A stretch of 64,000 bases of DNA from the NCBI RefSeq assembly GCF_000482465.1, contig NZ_KI519426.1:200847-264846 (forward strand), in the 5' to 3' direction. The notes under the pieces are model-generated. The model saw only the letters and a program-made list of their open reading frames with translations. It ran no database searches and was not told the origin of the DNA. A program made the translations under genes and the position numbers. This DNA comes from Runella limosa DSM 17973. GTDB taxonomy: Bacteria; Bacteroidota; Bacteroidia; Cytophagales; Spirosomataceae. This document shows positions 49,501 to 58,705 of this stretch, piece by piece (the first letter of the stretch is position 1; every line of letters begins with the position of its first letter).

Positions 49501-52337
49501 AGATTGGAGTTGTGGGCAGGTAAGCAGGTTATTTTTTCAGTATCAATGGTCAATGAAAGGAGACTTTCGGGTAAAAATGGAATACAAATAATATTATTGT
49601 TGCTTACATTTAACGTCTCAATATTGGGAAAGTTCTCAAGCCCGACTAAACTGTTTATACTTTTGCCTGAAATGTCAAGACTTGTTATTTTTAAAGCTTC
49701 TTCACGGTTAATTTCGATACACGAATTGAAACAATTACTGCAAACTTCACGAATAGCCATGATTAAATTTGGATCGCCCAAACTGCAAAGAGGTAGTGGA
49801 TTTGTATAATTAGTGTTTAGGATAAGATTGTCAACTTTATTGGGAAGGCATTTGATTGCAGCATTTCCGTATATTTCTAGACGTTTTAACCCTTTAGGTA
49901 GAAAAGGTAAACAAGTAATTAGTGGGTTTTGGCTACAATTTATAACCTGTAAAGACGAAGGTAGTTCTGGTAGTGAGCTTAGTTGATTGAATCGAACATT
50001 AAGCTCGATAAGTGTATTCGGAAGTTTATCAATAAAAGATATTTGATTGCTAGAAACGTCGATTTTTTGTAGAAAATTAGGTAGATTTTGAAGAGATTTT
50101 AACTTGTTATCTTGTAAAGATAATATTCTCAAATTAATAGGTAAATTTATTATTTCAATAATTTTATTTGCTGAAAAACTAGCTTCTATTAAACTATCAG
50201 GTAAATTTTCGATATGCGTTAATTTTCCACTCGACCAGGTCAGTGAACGTAAATTTTTAGGCAATTTAGGAAGCCTTTCTCCTTCACAGTTATAGCATGT
50301 TAAATTGGTTAGTGCCCTTAGTTTTGATAACTCATCAATGCCTTTCGTTTGGTAGATTGTTAGCCAAGTCAAAGATTGAGAAGGCGGTAAAAGATTATTG
50401 CACTCATTTATACAATTATAACAAGAATTACGGATACTATTTGCTAATATGTTGTCTAAAATTTTGACACATTTTTCAGGAGTAGGTACAAGTTGGCCTA
50501 TTGAATTATACACTTTTAACTCTGGCAATGAATCTGGGATACAAGTGATTTTGTCGGTATCAATAGTAATGTTCAATAAGTTTTTAGGAATATTAGAGAG
50601 ACAAGTGATAGGGTTATTGCTGATGTTTAAAGACTGAAGTGATGTAAACATCTCAATTCCTTCAAGCGATGAAATATTCTGCCCTGATAAATTGAGATTT
50701 GTAATTTTCTCAATTTCTTGCTCTTTTATTTTTAAACATTCATCAAAACAAGAAGGGCATACTTTTTGGACAGCAGCAATAAGATTGATGTTAGCTATAC
50801 CACAAAGCGGGAGCTCTTTCCCATTGAGATAGATAGTGGTGCTTCTAATTTTATTTGGAGCACAACTTATGGGGTTATTATTAATAGAAATGCTATAAAT
50901 TGAGTTAGGAAGCAGTGGTAAACACGTAATTGAATTATTATCGCAATAAAGTGATGTAAGTTGAGATGGTAAAGAAGGTAACTTGGTAAGTGAGTTAGAT
51001 TTGACATCCAACGTACCTAATCGAGAAGGAAGAGGGGGGATCTCAATTAATTGGTTATTGTAGGCTATAAGTGTGTTCAGATTAGATAATGACGCAGGTA
51101 AAGTACGAAGGAGGTTATAACTACAATCTAGCAGTGTAAGTGTTGGGGGGAGTTTTGGTAAAAAGGTAATTAAATTATTATTACAATATAATTGGTTAAG
51201 AGCAGCGGGTAAAGTGTCTATTTTGGTAAGTTTGTTTTGTGCCAGTTGCAGAAATTGAAGGTTTGGAGGAAGAATAGGCAATGATGTAATTTTATTGTTC
51301 TGAACATCAAGACGAAGTAATGAATTTGGCAGATTATCAGGTAAACTTTCTAGTTGAGCATAGCGACATGAAAGGTTTTGTAGGGACTTGAAATGTTCAA
51401 TTCCGTTAAGTGAGTTAGTAGGAAGTCCATCAAGGCTAAGATATGTTAAAGTGAACGCATAGGGAGTCAAATTATTACAGTTGTCAAAACAAGCCGAGCA
51501 GTTATTTTTAATTGCAGTGAGTAAAACTGGATTGCTTATCTTCACACAAGCCCCCATCCCTTCCACAAGATTCCCCTTGGCATTATAAACCTTCAAATCT
51601 GCTATGGCCGTGGGTAGGCAGCTAATTTTATCTGCATCTAAGTATAAAACTGACAGAGAACTGGGCAAGGCGGGCAAACAGCTGATTTGGTTTTCCTGAC
51701 AGTATAGGGTTGCTAGGCTATTGGGTAGGGTTGGTAATTGGGTGAGTTTGTTGGATAAACAAAACAATGTTTTAAGACCCGCAGGCAAGGCATTAGGCAG
51801 GGCTACCAACTGATTGTTGGAACACGTGAGCGATGTCAGCGTGTTTGGGAGGTCGGGTAAGTTGGTAAGTTGGTTGTTGTTGCAGGCCAAGGCCGTTAGG
51901 GTATTGGGAAGATTGGGCAAAAATGGTAGCTGATTATAGCTGCAAGACAGCGTCGTCAAACCAGCAGGTAAAGTTGGTAAACTCGTGATTTGGTTGACAT
52001 CACACTGGAGGGTCGTCAGGGTAGATGGAAGTGTTGGTAATTGAGTGAGTTTGTTGCTGTGACAATTCAGGGACTTTAAAGATGTAAACCCACCAATCCC
52101 AGTTAAGTCACTCACTCCTTTGTTGGAGATGTCCAAAGACGTAAGGGTCGTTGCGGGGAAAAGTAGCTTGTTGGCGTCGTCAATACAAGTTGGACAGACC
52201 TCTCGGATGGCTCCTGCGAAGGCATTGTCGGTAATGGTTTGGGCCTGCGTAGGAAGGGTGCCCAGAATGCTTGTCAAAATTAAAAAAAGCCATTTGCAAA
52301 CGTTTGATGCAGTTAATGGAAGTAAGATAGGTTTCAT
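46518..52337 (-). CDS. Giant leucine-rich-repeat protein with type IX secretion signal
   Basis: The 1939-residue product starts with a signal peptide (ending LPTQAQ). Eight LRR modules occupy residues 35-1473. Each begins with a cap of the form NxxxxxAIxxxCxxCxxxC, contains LRR units of the LPxLPxxLxxLxCxxNxLTxLP type, and most end in a ...LKVYNxxGQL...C or PLC/PFC cap. Lengths are 231, 247, 112, 227, 111, 208, 111 and 192: long, then three long-short pairs, then long. Residues 1474-1939 are beta-rich, ending in a type A T9SS sorting domain (SITPNPAATTAVLS to VNLKVTKLD). It is therefore a surface or secreted binding protein. The DNA from about 48.3 to 51.5 kb is far more AT-rich than the two ends. 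The frame opens to 52379; ATG 52337 gives the signal peptide. Confidence 0.92.
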   Translation of the reverse strand: MKPILLPLTASNVCKWLFLILTSILGTLPTQAQTITDNAFAGAIREVCPTCIDDANKLLFPATTLTSLDISNKGVSDLTGIGGFTSLKSLNCHSNKLTQLPTLPSTLTTLQCDVNQITSLPTLPAGLTTLSCSYNQLPFLPNLPNTLTALACNNNQLTNLPDLPNTLTSLTCSNNQLVALPNALPAGLKTLFCLSNKLTQLPTLPNSLATLYCQENQISCLPALPSSLSVLYLDADKISCLPTAIADLKVYNAKGNLVEGMGACVKISNPVLLTAIKNNCSACFDNCNNLTPYAFTLTYLSLDGLPTNSLNGIEHFKSLQNLSCRYAQLESLPDNLPNSLLRLDVQNNKITSLPILPPNLQFLQLAQNKLTKIDTLPAALNQLYCNNNLITFLPKLPPTLTLLDCSYNLLRTLPASLSNLNTLIAYNNQLIEIPPLPSRLGTLDVKSNSLTKLPSLPSQLTSLYCDNNSITCLPLLPNSIYSISINNNPISCAPNKIRSTTIYLNGKELPLCGIANINLIAAVQKVCPSCFDECLKIKEQEIEKITNLNLSGQNISSLEGIEMFTSLQSLNISNNPITCLSNIPKNLLNITIDTDKITCIPDSLPELKVYNSIGQLVPTPEKCVKILDNILANSIRNSCYNCINECNNLLPPSQSLTWLTIYQTKGIDELSKLRALTNLTCYNCEGERLPKLPKNLRSLTWSSGKLTHIENLPDSLIEASFSANKIIEIINLPINLRILSLQDNKLKSLQNLPNFLQKIDVSSNQISFIDKLPNTLIELNVRFNQLSSLPELPSSLQVINCSQNPLITCLPFLPKGLKRLEIYGNAAIKCLPNKVDNLILNTNYTNPLPLCSLGDPNLIMAIREVCSNCFNSCIEINREEALKITSLDISGKSINSLVGLENFPNIETLNVSNNNIICIPFLPESLLSLTIDTEKITCLPAHNSNLKVYDKSGQLIDTPVLCPERISDINFVKAIKQQCPTCLDDCNNLLPPAKALENLNIYGNEIKNITGIVGFQSLKTLNCSNNKLTFLPELPSSLTSLNISNNSIKKFNKLPKNINYLDFSSNNLLEIEELPSSITNLNSNYNLLTTLPKLPQSLTYLYCSNNNLTKLPELPSELSIISLDQNPQLECLPFLPPKLRNISIYNTKITCLPNSVREIYVNANSSLPFCGISDSNLQKAIAENCPSCFDDCMRINSIETQKVKSLTLSGKNIDKIVDLHFFPNLESIDISNNPVICLTPLPNSVSSIKIDEEKIKCVSSENLNLKVFNSKGEIIPKPSACSTFIPDINFANAIRRSCSNCIDDCNYLLPPAASLTYLSVSYSRINDLTGIEGFASLHSLYITGNLLKTLPKLPPTLRTLEVRSNALQSISSLPNNITELYISNNSLTQLPALPNSLQRLDCVNNKISTIPTLPASLTELRCSYNKITCLPSLPFSLNYLEFDNHKIGCLKNLKSGISLRTPSSQQLTTYPECSNPIILSDVTANVPNPVIPNTTVSLVVKRNYTGTVAIKWQRKKLNDSDYSDLKIDTISTAANADFVYTIANVTVADNGSEYRLVVASACSGTFTAKAFTMAVKDESLSPPTITASPRDTVCLTQTIRLTSNCPPNTSTIWSTGENAPFIDIHSSTQTSRTFTAKCSTGAIQSPESPVKTIFWKPFEVILINIGQSKSATKQGQNITLSAWNSQFVTPDNGPSLAFSTQTTPSIYYLDNPNKIQPRFWTAYVDICDVSSEGSVSFDMLATPEIGIPVSFNTHENNAPYFMYANRDGFTELYAQNHPNFGFYAENENKQNRYDDGLPAGLYKLSIRYWTQKGMGLTPSLRFPQGTSISYQEHWFRIQSKVGNSSARRSVDSSPDASSFSITPNPAATTAVLSVKQAKQQEIQCEWVDVTGRVHHKSQFVAETDNHTEQLNITSLPTGLYFLRITTPTQQVNLKVTKLD

Positions 52338-52451
52338 GGCAAGGATATTTTCAGTAGATTTACTCGGAATAGTAAGCAATTCTAACGCACAAATTCCAGA
52401 TAAACAAGTTAAAACCTGATTTTTTCGTTAACCTAAACTTTACTCTTCATC

Positions 52452-54653
52452 ATGCTTCAGCGGTTTATTTTTCCAACCCTTATTGGTTTTTTAGTACAAT
52501 CGTTCGCTTTTGCCCAAAATTTCTCAACGGAAGAAATCGCCAAGTGGCAACAGCAAGCCAACCAAATCACCATCGTCAAAGACAAGTGGGGGGTGCCTCA
52601 CGTATATACTAAAACCGACGCAGACGCCGTGTTTGGGATGATGTACGTTCAGTGCGAAGAGTTTTTTAGTAAAGTAGAAAACTCATTAATAGTTAGACTT
52701 GGACGACAAGCAGAAGTGAACGGCGAATCGGATTTGTACCAAGATTTATGGGCAAAAACGTTTATTGACCCTACCAAAGCGCTTCAACTCTACTATCGCT
52801 CTCCCAAATGGTTGCGCAAATTGTGCGACGCCTACGCCGCTGGGATCAATTTTTATTTGCTTTCGCATCCTCAAATAAAGCCTAGGTTACTGACTCGCGT
52901 TGAGCCTTGGATGGCACTGATGAACAACATCCCTTCCATTGCCAACAGTAACTTGACCGAGGCCGAATTTCGGGCATTTTACGGGAAAGATGCCAGCGTT
53001 TCTTTTACTTCGGTAAGTTCGTCACTTGAACATGACTTTCAGCAAGCGGGTGGGTCAAATGGCTGGGCGATTGCTCCTTCACGGACACAAAACAAAAACG
53101 CTATTTTACTCATCAACCCCCACTCCGAGTTTTATGGTCGTATCGAAATTCACCTCGTGAGCGAAGAAGGACTTAATTCCTACGGAGCTCCGTTTTTGGG
53201 GCAATTCAATATTTTTCAGGGATTCAACGAATATTTGGGCTGGATGCACCCCGTTACGCTGTCGGATGGGAAAGACCTGTACGCCGAAACCGTAACGCGA
53301 AAAGAAAATGGCTATGTTTATCAGTACGATGGTAAATCGAAAGCAGTTGATAGTTCAAAAGTGACGCTGAAATACAAAAAAGGAGGGGAGTTGTTGTCAA
53401 AAACATTCACTATCTACCGTACTCACCACGGCCCAGTGGTGGCAGTACGCAATAAAAAGTGGATAAGTCTCAAATCCCAAGAGTCGAATATTGATTTGTT
53501 GGCAGTAAATTGGCAGAAAATGAAGGCAAAAAACCTGACGCAATTTACCAAGGTGCTCAACAAACGCGTGATGGTAGGAAACAACATCGTTTATGCCGAC
53601 CGCGATGGTAATATTGGTTACTGGCACGGCAATTTTGTGCCAAAACGTAACCCTTCCTACGATTGGAAACGCCAAGTGGACGGCAGTATTAAAGAAACGG
53701 AATGGCAAGGAACGCACGCATTGGAGGAATTGCCATATTACATTAATCCTACCAATGGTTGGCTTCAAAACTGTAATTCCACGCCTTTGTATGCCGCAGG
53801 AAAGTTTGATTCAGTTATGAATAGAAAGCCCATTTATATGCTTCCCGACGGAAACACCCCAAGAGCGGTTAATGCCGTTCGGGTGTTAAGTCAACTTCAA
53901 AATGCGACTTTGGACGACGTAATCAAGGCAGCTCACGATTCTTATTTGCCCAATGCTGCTCGTTTTATTCCTTCTCTGATTGCATCTTTCGAGACGGTAA
54001 AAAATGATACAGTTTTTGCGGCTTTGGCAGGGACAATCAAAACGTTGAGCATTTGGGATTATCGTACTGACACATCCTCCGTGGCAACGACCTTGGCCGT
54101 ATTATGGACAGAACGATTGGTGCAAATGAACGTGGCCAAATTGCCAAGACCCATCACCAACGAAGAACAATACTCCGTAACCAACGGATCTAATTTGTCG
54201 GTTGATTTTTTGTCGTCTGCCGAACAAGTAAAAATGCTTAGTCAGGTAGTGATGGATTTGCGGAAAGACTTTGGTACTTGGGAAGTTTCTTGGGGAAAAA
54301 TCAATCGTTTTCAGCGCCTAGCGGATGGGAAACCTTTTAGTGACGCAGAGAAAAGCTGGGCAGTGCCTGCTACACCAGGGTATATGGGCTCACTCAATGC
54401 GTATGTGAGTCGGAAAGCAACGCAAACCAAGGCGCGTTACGGCGTCACAGGTAATACGTTTGTGGCAGCAGTTGAATTTGGTAAAGTGTTGAAAGCCAAA
54501 ACGGTATTGACAGGAGGCGCCAGTACAGACTCGACTTCGCCTCATTACACCGATCAAATCAATGGATATATCAATGCGCAGTTTAAGGAAATCTTTTTTT
54601 ATAAAAAGGATGTTTTGGCAAATGCCGAACGAACCTACAAGCCTGGAGAATAA
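52452..54653 (+). CDS. Penicillin-acylase family N-terminal nucleophile amidase
   Basis: This is an exported Ntn-hydrolase that cleaves amide bonds, such as in penicillin G/cephalosporin acylases, acyl-homoserine lactone acylases or aculeacin-type acylases. The 733-residue precursor has a signal peptide (FPTLIGFLVQSFAFAQ). The alpha chain follows, then the autoprocessing site QAGGSNGWAIAPSRT with nucleophile Ser202. Beta-chain segments include LINPHSEFYG, FQGFNEYLGWMHPVT and NIVYADRDGNIGYWHGN. Natural substrate is uncertain; quorum-signal or peptide-like amides are options. It diverges from the LRR gene across 114 bp. Confidence 0.93.
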   Translation: MLQRFIFPTLIGFLVQSFAFAQNFSTEEIAKWQQQANQITIVKDKWGVPHVYTKTDADAVFGMMYVQCEEFFSKVENSLIVRLGRQAEVNGESDLYQDLWAKTFIDPTKALQLYYRSPKWLRKLCDAYAAGINFYLLSHPQIKPRLLTRVEPWMALMNNIPSIANSNLTEAEFRAFYGKDASVSFTSVSSSLEHDFQQAGGSNGWAIAPSRTQNKNAILLINPHSEFYGRIEIHLVSEEGLNSYGAPFLGQFNIFQGFNEYLGWMHPVTLSDGKDLYAETVTRKENGYVYQYDGKSKAVDSSKVTLKYKKGGELLSKTFTIYRTHHGPVVAVRNKKWISLKSQESNIDLLAVNWQKMKAKNLTQFTKVLNKRVMVGNNIVYADRDGNIGYWHGNFVPKRNPSYDWKRQVDGSIKETEWQGTHALEELPYYINPTNGWLQNCNSTPLYAAGKFDSVMNRKPIYMLPDGNTPRAVNAVRVLSQLQNATLDDVIKAAHDSYLPNAARFIPSLIASFETVKNDTVFAALAGTIKTLSIWDYRTDTSSVATTLAVLWTERLVQMNVAKLPRPITNEEQYSVTNGSNLSVDFLSSAEQVKMLSQVVMDLRKDFGTWEVSWGKINRFQRLADGKPFSDAEKSWAVPATPGYMGSLNAYVSRKATQTKARYGVTGNTFVAAVEFGKVLKAKTVLTGGASTDSTSPHYTDQINGYINAQFKEIFFYKKDVLANAERTYKPGE

Positions 54654-54862
54654 CGGGGTATTTTTTTGAAACATAATAAGAAAACAAACCCAAGCAATCG
54701 TCGGCAAAAAGACCACAGATGTCCCCCAAAATGCGTTATCCGCAGAATCTTTCTAGCAAACCATTACTTTTTGCATCATTTTTGCGTTATCTTTAAACGT
54801 ATCTTCGTACAAGGAGTTATTTTACTATTGACTAAACACCAGCCAATAAAAAAATCGAGTTT

Positions 54863-57800
54863 ATGACAACCCCAACCCTTTCCGTACTGCTGGAGCGCAT
54901 TGGTGAGTACAAACGGAAATTTTACCTCAATCAGCTCATAAAAGGCGTCATCTTTGCATCCGCTTTTGTTTTGTCAGCCTATCTGTTTGTCAACACATTA
55001 GAGTACTTTGGGCGATTTAGTTCGGGCGTACGTGCTGCGCTTTTTTATGGATTTATCGGCATCTTGGGCTATGCCCTTGTGCGCTGGGTAGCCATCCCCA
55101 TTTTTCATTTGTGGGGGTTGCGTAAATCACTGTCAGACGAAGAAGCCGCCAGCCAAATTGGAAGTTTTTTTCCCGAAATTGGTGATAAACTTGTCAATAC
55201 CCTCCAGCTTCGTGGCTTGTCGGGACAGCAAACGGACTTGATTGAAGCGAGTATTCAACAGAAATCGAAGCAATTGATGATTGTTCGGTTTTCGGATGCC
55301 ATCAAAATTGAACAAAACCGCCGTTACCTCAAATACGCAGTCTATCCTTTGGCCGCTATTGCGTTGGTTTTGATCATCAATCCCCGCTTTTTTGCAAGCA
55401 GTTCTGACCGTATCATTCACTTTGAAAAAGAATTTAATGACGCTCCTTTTACTTTTCAATTAGATAATCCAAACTTAAAAGCGTTTCGTAATGAGGATTT
55501 TACGCTTCGGTTGTCGTTGGCAGGAGGGGCTTTGCCAGAAGCTGTTTATGTAGTTCATAACAAGGCGAAGTTTAAACTTGATGCCGAAGACAACAATACG
55601 TATTCTTATACCTTCAAAAACGTACAACGTCCGATTGATTTTCAATTTGAGGCAGCGGGTTATAAGTCGAAAGAGTATGAATTGACCGTGGCCGAACGCC
55701 CAAGTTTGCTTTCTTTTGATGTTACTTTAAATTATCCTGCATATTTGGGAAAACCCGCCGAACAGTTAAGCAACGTGGGGAATTTGACGATTCCCGAAGG
55801 AACAACCATTAGTTGGGACTTTAATACAGATGCTACCAAAGACATGTCATTGGCTTTTGAAGGTGACCAAAAAGCCTATACTGCCGAGAGCAAACTGACG
55901 GGAGGATACGAGTTTAAACGTACGGTGCGCCGCTCGGGAAATTATGAAATCAAACTCAAAAACGATGATTCGCAAAACCGCGAGAAAATTAGCTATTTCC
56001 TCAACGTCATCAACGACAAGCACCCAACACTGACCCTTGAGAATTACCAAGATACGACCTTGTATAATTATTTTGTGTTGGGAGGAAACATAGCCGACGA
56101 CTACGGTTTTTCTAACCTACGGGTGTTTTATAATTTGCGCCGCAAAACCGATAAAACCGACCCTAAAAAGGTGGCTTATAAAGGATTTAGTATTCCTTTT
56201 AATAAATCTACTACGAGCCAAACGTTCTATTTTCAGTGGTATGTGGATAGCCTCCGTCTGACGCCTGGCGACCGCATCGAGTACTATGTGCAGGTATGGG
56301 ACAATGACGGCGTAAACGGGCCTAAATCCGCGAAGTCGCGCATGATTGATTTTGCCGTTCCGTCGAAAGAAGAGGTGCGGGCTGAAGCCGAAAAATCGGC
56401 CGAAAAAACCGAAGCCCAAATCAACAAAACCCTTCAAAAAGCTAAGAGTTTACAAAAAGAAATCGAAAAACTCGACCAGCGTTTGAAGAGCGAAAAAGAG
56501 TTGGATTTCAAGGACAAAAAACAAATTGAAGACTTGTTGAAAAAACGCGATGAACTGCAAAACGACATGAAAAGTATGCAGGAACAAGCGCAAACTTCGC
56601 AAGAAAAGCAAGATAGATTTTCGGAGCAAAGCCCTGAGATGAAGCAAAAAATGGAACAGTTGCAAAAACTGATGAAGGAATTGCTCGACCCAGAAACGCA
56701 AAAACTGTATGAACAACTTGAGAAATTACTCGATCAACAACAGCGTGATGATAAAATGCAGGAGTTGATGAACAAGTTGAAAAACAAGGAGTTCAACGCG
56801 CAAAAGGAAATTGAGAAGGCCCTTGAGATGTTCAAACAAATGCAGGTGCAGCAAAAGGCGGAGCAGATTCAGAAGGATTTGAACGAAATGGCGGAAAAAG
56901 AAGAAAAACTTGCCGAAAAAGCCGAGCAGCTGGCCAAAGAACAAGAGCAGAAAGAGAAAGACCAAAAGGGAAAAGACCAACAAAATAAAGACGGTCAAAA
57001 CAAAGAACAGGAGCAAAAACAAGAAGAGCTTAAAAAAGAGCAGGAAGAGCTAAACAAGGAATTTGACGAAACCAAGAAGGACATTGAAGAACTCGAAAAG
57101 CTCAATGAAGAATTAGACGATAAAAATGACATTGATACGGGCAAAGAAGACCAAAAAGATGTCGATCAAGAACAAGATAACAGCTCGAAAGAGTTGCAGC
57201 AAAAGCAAAACAAGAGCGCTTCGAAGTCGCAGAAAAATGCCGCGAAGTCGATGAAAAAAATGGCGCAAAAAATGCAGGAGTCGATGGAAAGTGCCGAAAT
57301 GGAAGCGATGGACGAAAACATTGATAACCTCCGCGATATTCTCGAAAACCTCATTCATTTGTCGTTTGACCAAGAACGCGTAATGAAAGATTTTCGCGGC
57401 GTAGGGCTGCAAGATCCTCGTTTTATCAAATTGGCACAAGACCAACTCAAGCTACAGGACGATGCCAAGGTGATTGAAGATAGCCTCTACGCGTTGGCAA
57501 AACGAGTGATGCAAATTCAGACTTTTGTTACCCGCGAACTGAACGACATGAAGTTTCACATGACCGAAAGTACGCGTTTTATTCGCGAACGCCGCCTGAA
57601 TATGGCCACCAGCAAGCAGCAATTTGCGATGACGTCGATGAACAATCTGTCGTTGATGTTGAGCCAAACCCTTCAACAAATGCAAGCGGCCATGATGGCC
57701 ATGAGTATGCCAGGGAAAGGTAGTAAAAAAGGAAAAGGTAAGAACCCAGGGCAAAGCATGGGTGATTTACAAAAGCAACTGAACCAGCGGATTCAGCAAC

Positions 57801-58282
57801 TTCAGAAAAACCAGCAAGGAGGCCAAGGTGGCATGGGAGGACGCCAAATGTCGGAACAATTAGCTAAAATGGCGGCCGAACAAGCCATGATTCGCCAGAT
57901 GATGAAAGAACTGATGGACTCTCAGAAAGGAACGGAAGCTGGTAAAAAGTTGGGCAATGAAGTCAAAGATTTGATGCAAAAAATGGACGAAACCGAAACC
58001 GATTTGGTGAATAAACGGGTAAATCCTAATTTGATAAAACGCCAAGAAGAGATTGTGACGCGGTTGTTGGAGTCGGAAAAAGCGCTACGTCAGCAAGAAG
58101 AAGACAACCAGCGGAAATCGGAAACGGCCAAGCCTCAACCAAAAACACCGCCTGCGGCTTTTGAACAATACGTGAAAGAAAAGCAACGCCAAACGGAGTT
58201 GTTGCGCACGGTGCCACCAAGTTTTGCACCTTTCTACAAACGAGAAGCCGACAATTACTTCCGAAAAACGGGAGGAAAGTAA
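54863..58282 (+). CDS. DUF4175 family membrane coiled-coil protein
   Basis: The 1139-residue product has three membrane helices near residues 26-48, 57-80 and 155-174, an extracytoplasmic beta-sandwich region (about 180-490) and a very long Lys/Glu/Gln-rich coiled coil (about 500-820) with runs of the EKEEKLAEKAEQL and KEQEQKEKDQKGK type. A helical C-terminal region is rich in Met and Gln. The pattern matches DUF4175, unknown function, in Bacteroidota and proteobacteria. It stands alone, with 209 bp of gene-free sequence upstream and a perfect palindromic terminator downstream. Confidence 0.88.
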   Translation: MTTPTLSVLLERIGEYKRKFYLNQLIKGVIFASAFVLSAYLFVNTLEYFGRFSSGVRAALFYGFIGILGYALVRWVAIPIFHLWGLRKSLSDEEAASQIGSFFPEIGDKLVNTLQLRGLSGQQTDLIEASIQQKSKQLMIVRFSDAIKIEQNRRYLKYAVYPLAAIALVLIINPRFFASSSDRIIHFEKEFNDAPFTFQLDNPNLKAFRNEDFTLRLSLAGGALPEAVYVVHNKAKFKLDAEDNNTYSYTFKNVQRPIDFQFEAAGYKSKEYELTVAERPSLLSFDVTLNYPAYLGKPAEQLSNVGNLTIPEGTTISWDFNTDATKDMSLAFEGDQKAYTAESKLTGGYEFKRTVRRSGNYEIKLKNDDSQNREKISYFLNVINDKHPTLTLENYQDTTLYNYFVLGGNIADDYGFSNLRVFYNLRRKTDKTDPKKVAYKGFSIPFNKSTTSQTFYFQWYVDSLRLTPGDRIEYYVQVWDNDGVNGPKSAKSRMIDFAVPSKEEVRAEAEKSAEKTEAQINKTLQKAKSLQKEIEKLDQRLKSEKELDFKDKKQIEDLLKKRDELQNDMKSMQEQAQTSQEKQDRFSEQSPEMKQKMEQLQKLMKELLDPETQKLYEQLEKLLDQQQRDDKMQELMNKLKNKEFNAQKEIEKALEMFKQMQVQQKAEQIQKDLNEMAEKEEKLAEKAEQLAKEQEQKEKDQKGKDQQNKDGQNKEQEQKQEELKKEQEELNKEFDETKKDIEELEKLNEELDDKNDIDTGKEDQKDVDQEQDNSSKELQQKQNKSASKSQKNAAKSMKKMAQKMQESMESAEMEAMDENIDNLRDILENLIHLSFDQERVMKDFRGVGLQDPRFIKLAQDQLKLQDDAKVIEDSLYALAKRVMQIQTFVTRELNDMKFHMTESTRFIRERRLNMATSKQQFAMTSMNNLSLMLSQTLQQMQAAMMAMSMPGKGSKKGKGKNPGQSMGDLQKQLNQRIQQLQKNQQGGQGGMGGRQMSEQLAKMAAEQAMIRQMMKELMDSQKGTEAGKKLGNEVKDLMQKMDETETDLVNKRVNPNLIKRQEEIVTRLLESEKALRQQEEDNQRKSETAKPQPKTPPAAFEQYVKEKQRQTELLRTVPPSFAPFYKREADNYFRKTGGK

Positions 58283-58297
58283 GGATAAAAGTATTGA

Positions 58298-58333
58298 CAT
58301 GAAAAAAGGCGGGTTAACCCGCCTTTTTTCATG
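58298..58333. terminator. Perfect palindromic bidirectional terminator
   Basis: CATGAAAAAAGGCGGGTT (58298-58315) is followed directly by its exact complement up to 58333. The GGCGGG stem is flanked by A6 and T6. Confidence 0.9.
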
Positions 58334-58375
58334 TATTCCAGTTGCAAACACTTACACTTATTTATTTCAATACGC

Positions 58376-58705
58376 CTATTTGTCAGCGCGAGTCGTATTC
58401 TTTACTTCTGTTTTTGTCGAAGAAGGAGCAATAACTGTTGATTTGGCTACTGCAACGTTTTCTACTACAATGGTTGGAATCTCTACGTTTACATCCTGCG
58501 TTGGAAGCATTGAGATCAAGCGCAAATCATTTTTAGAGAACAATACAGTTGACGTAGGCGCTGTGAAGTTATCGTGTGTTGGCAAAGATGCCATCAATTG
58601 TTCGGCAATCTGTGTTTGGGTGCGGAGGCTTTTGCCATCTTGTGCCTCGGCGAAATGTCCAAGTGTCGAAACACTTAAAACAAGGGCAATCATAATAGAT
58701 TTCAT
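58376..58705 (-). CDS. Small secreted protein of unknown function
   Basis: The 109-residue product has a signal peptide (MIALVLSVSTLGHFAEA, cleavage before QDG). The mature part is polar, rich in Thr, Ser and Val, and holds no domain I recognise. A TPEVVVENVAVAK-like strand segment lies near residues 78-90. It converges on the DUF4175 gene. The signal peptide and the terminator at its 3' end support a real gene. Confidence 0.65.
   Translation of the reverse strand: MKSIMIALVLSVSTLGHFAEAQDGKSLRTQTQIAEQLMASLPTHDNFTAPTSTVLFSKNDLRLISMLPTQDVNVEIPTIVVENVAVAKSTVIAPSSTKTEVKNTTRADK

Noticed and set aside
46518-52337. Many frames of 60-170 codons opposite the LRR gene
   Set aside because: The repetitive LRR codons create long antisense frames by periodicity; they lack starts with context and carry no recognisable domain.
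54666-54866. 66-codon frame between the acylase and DUF4175 genes
   Set aside because: Basic, low-quality composition, overlaps the next gene's start and contains promoter-like TATCTTT sequence; probably non-coding leader.
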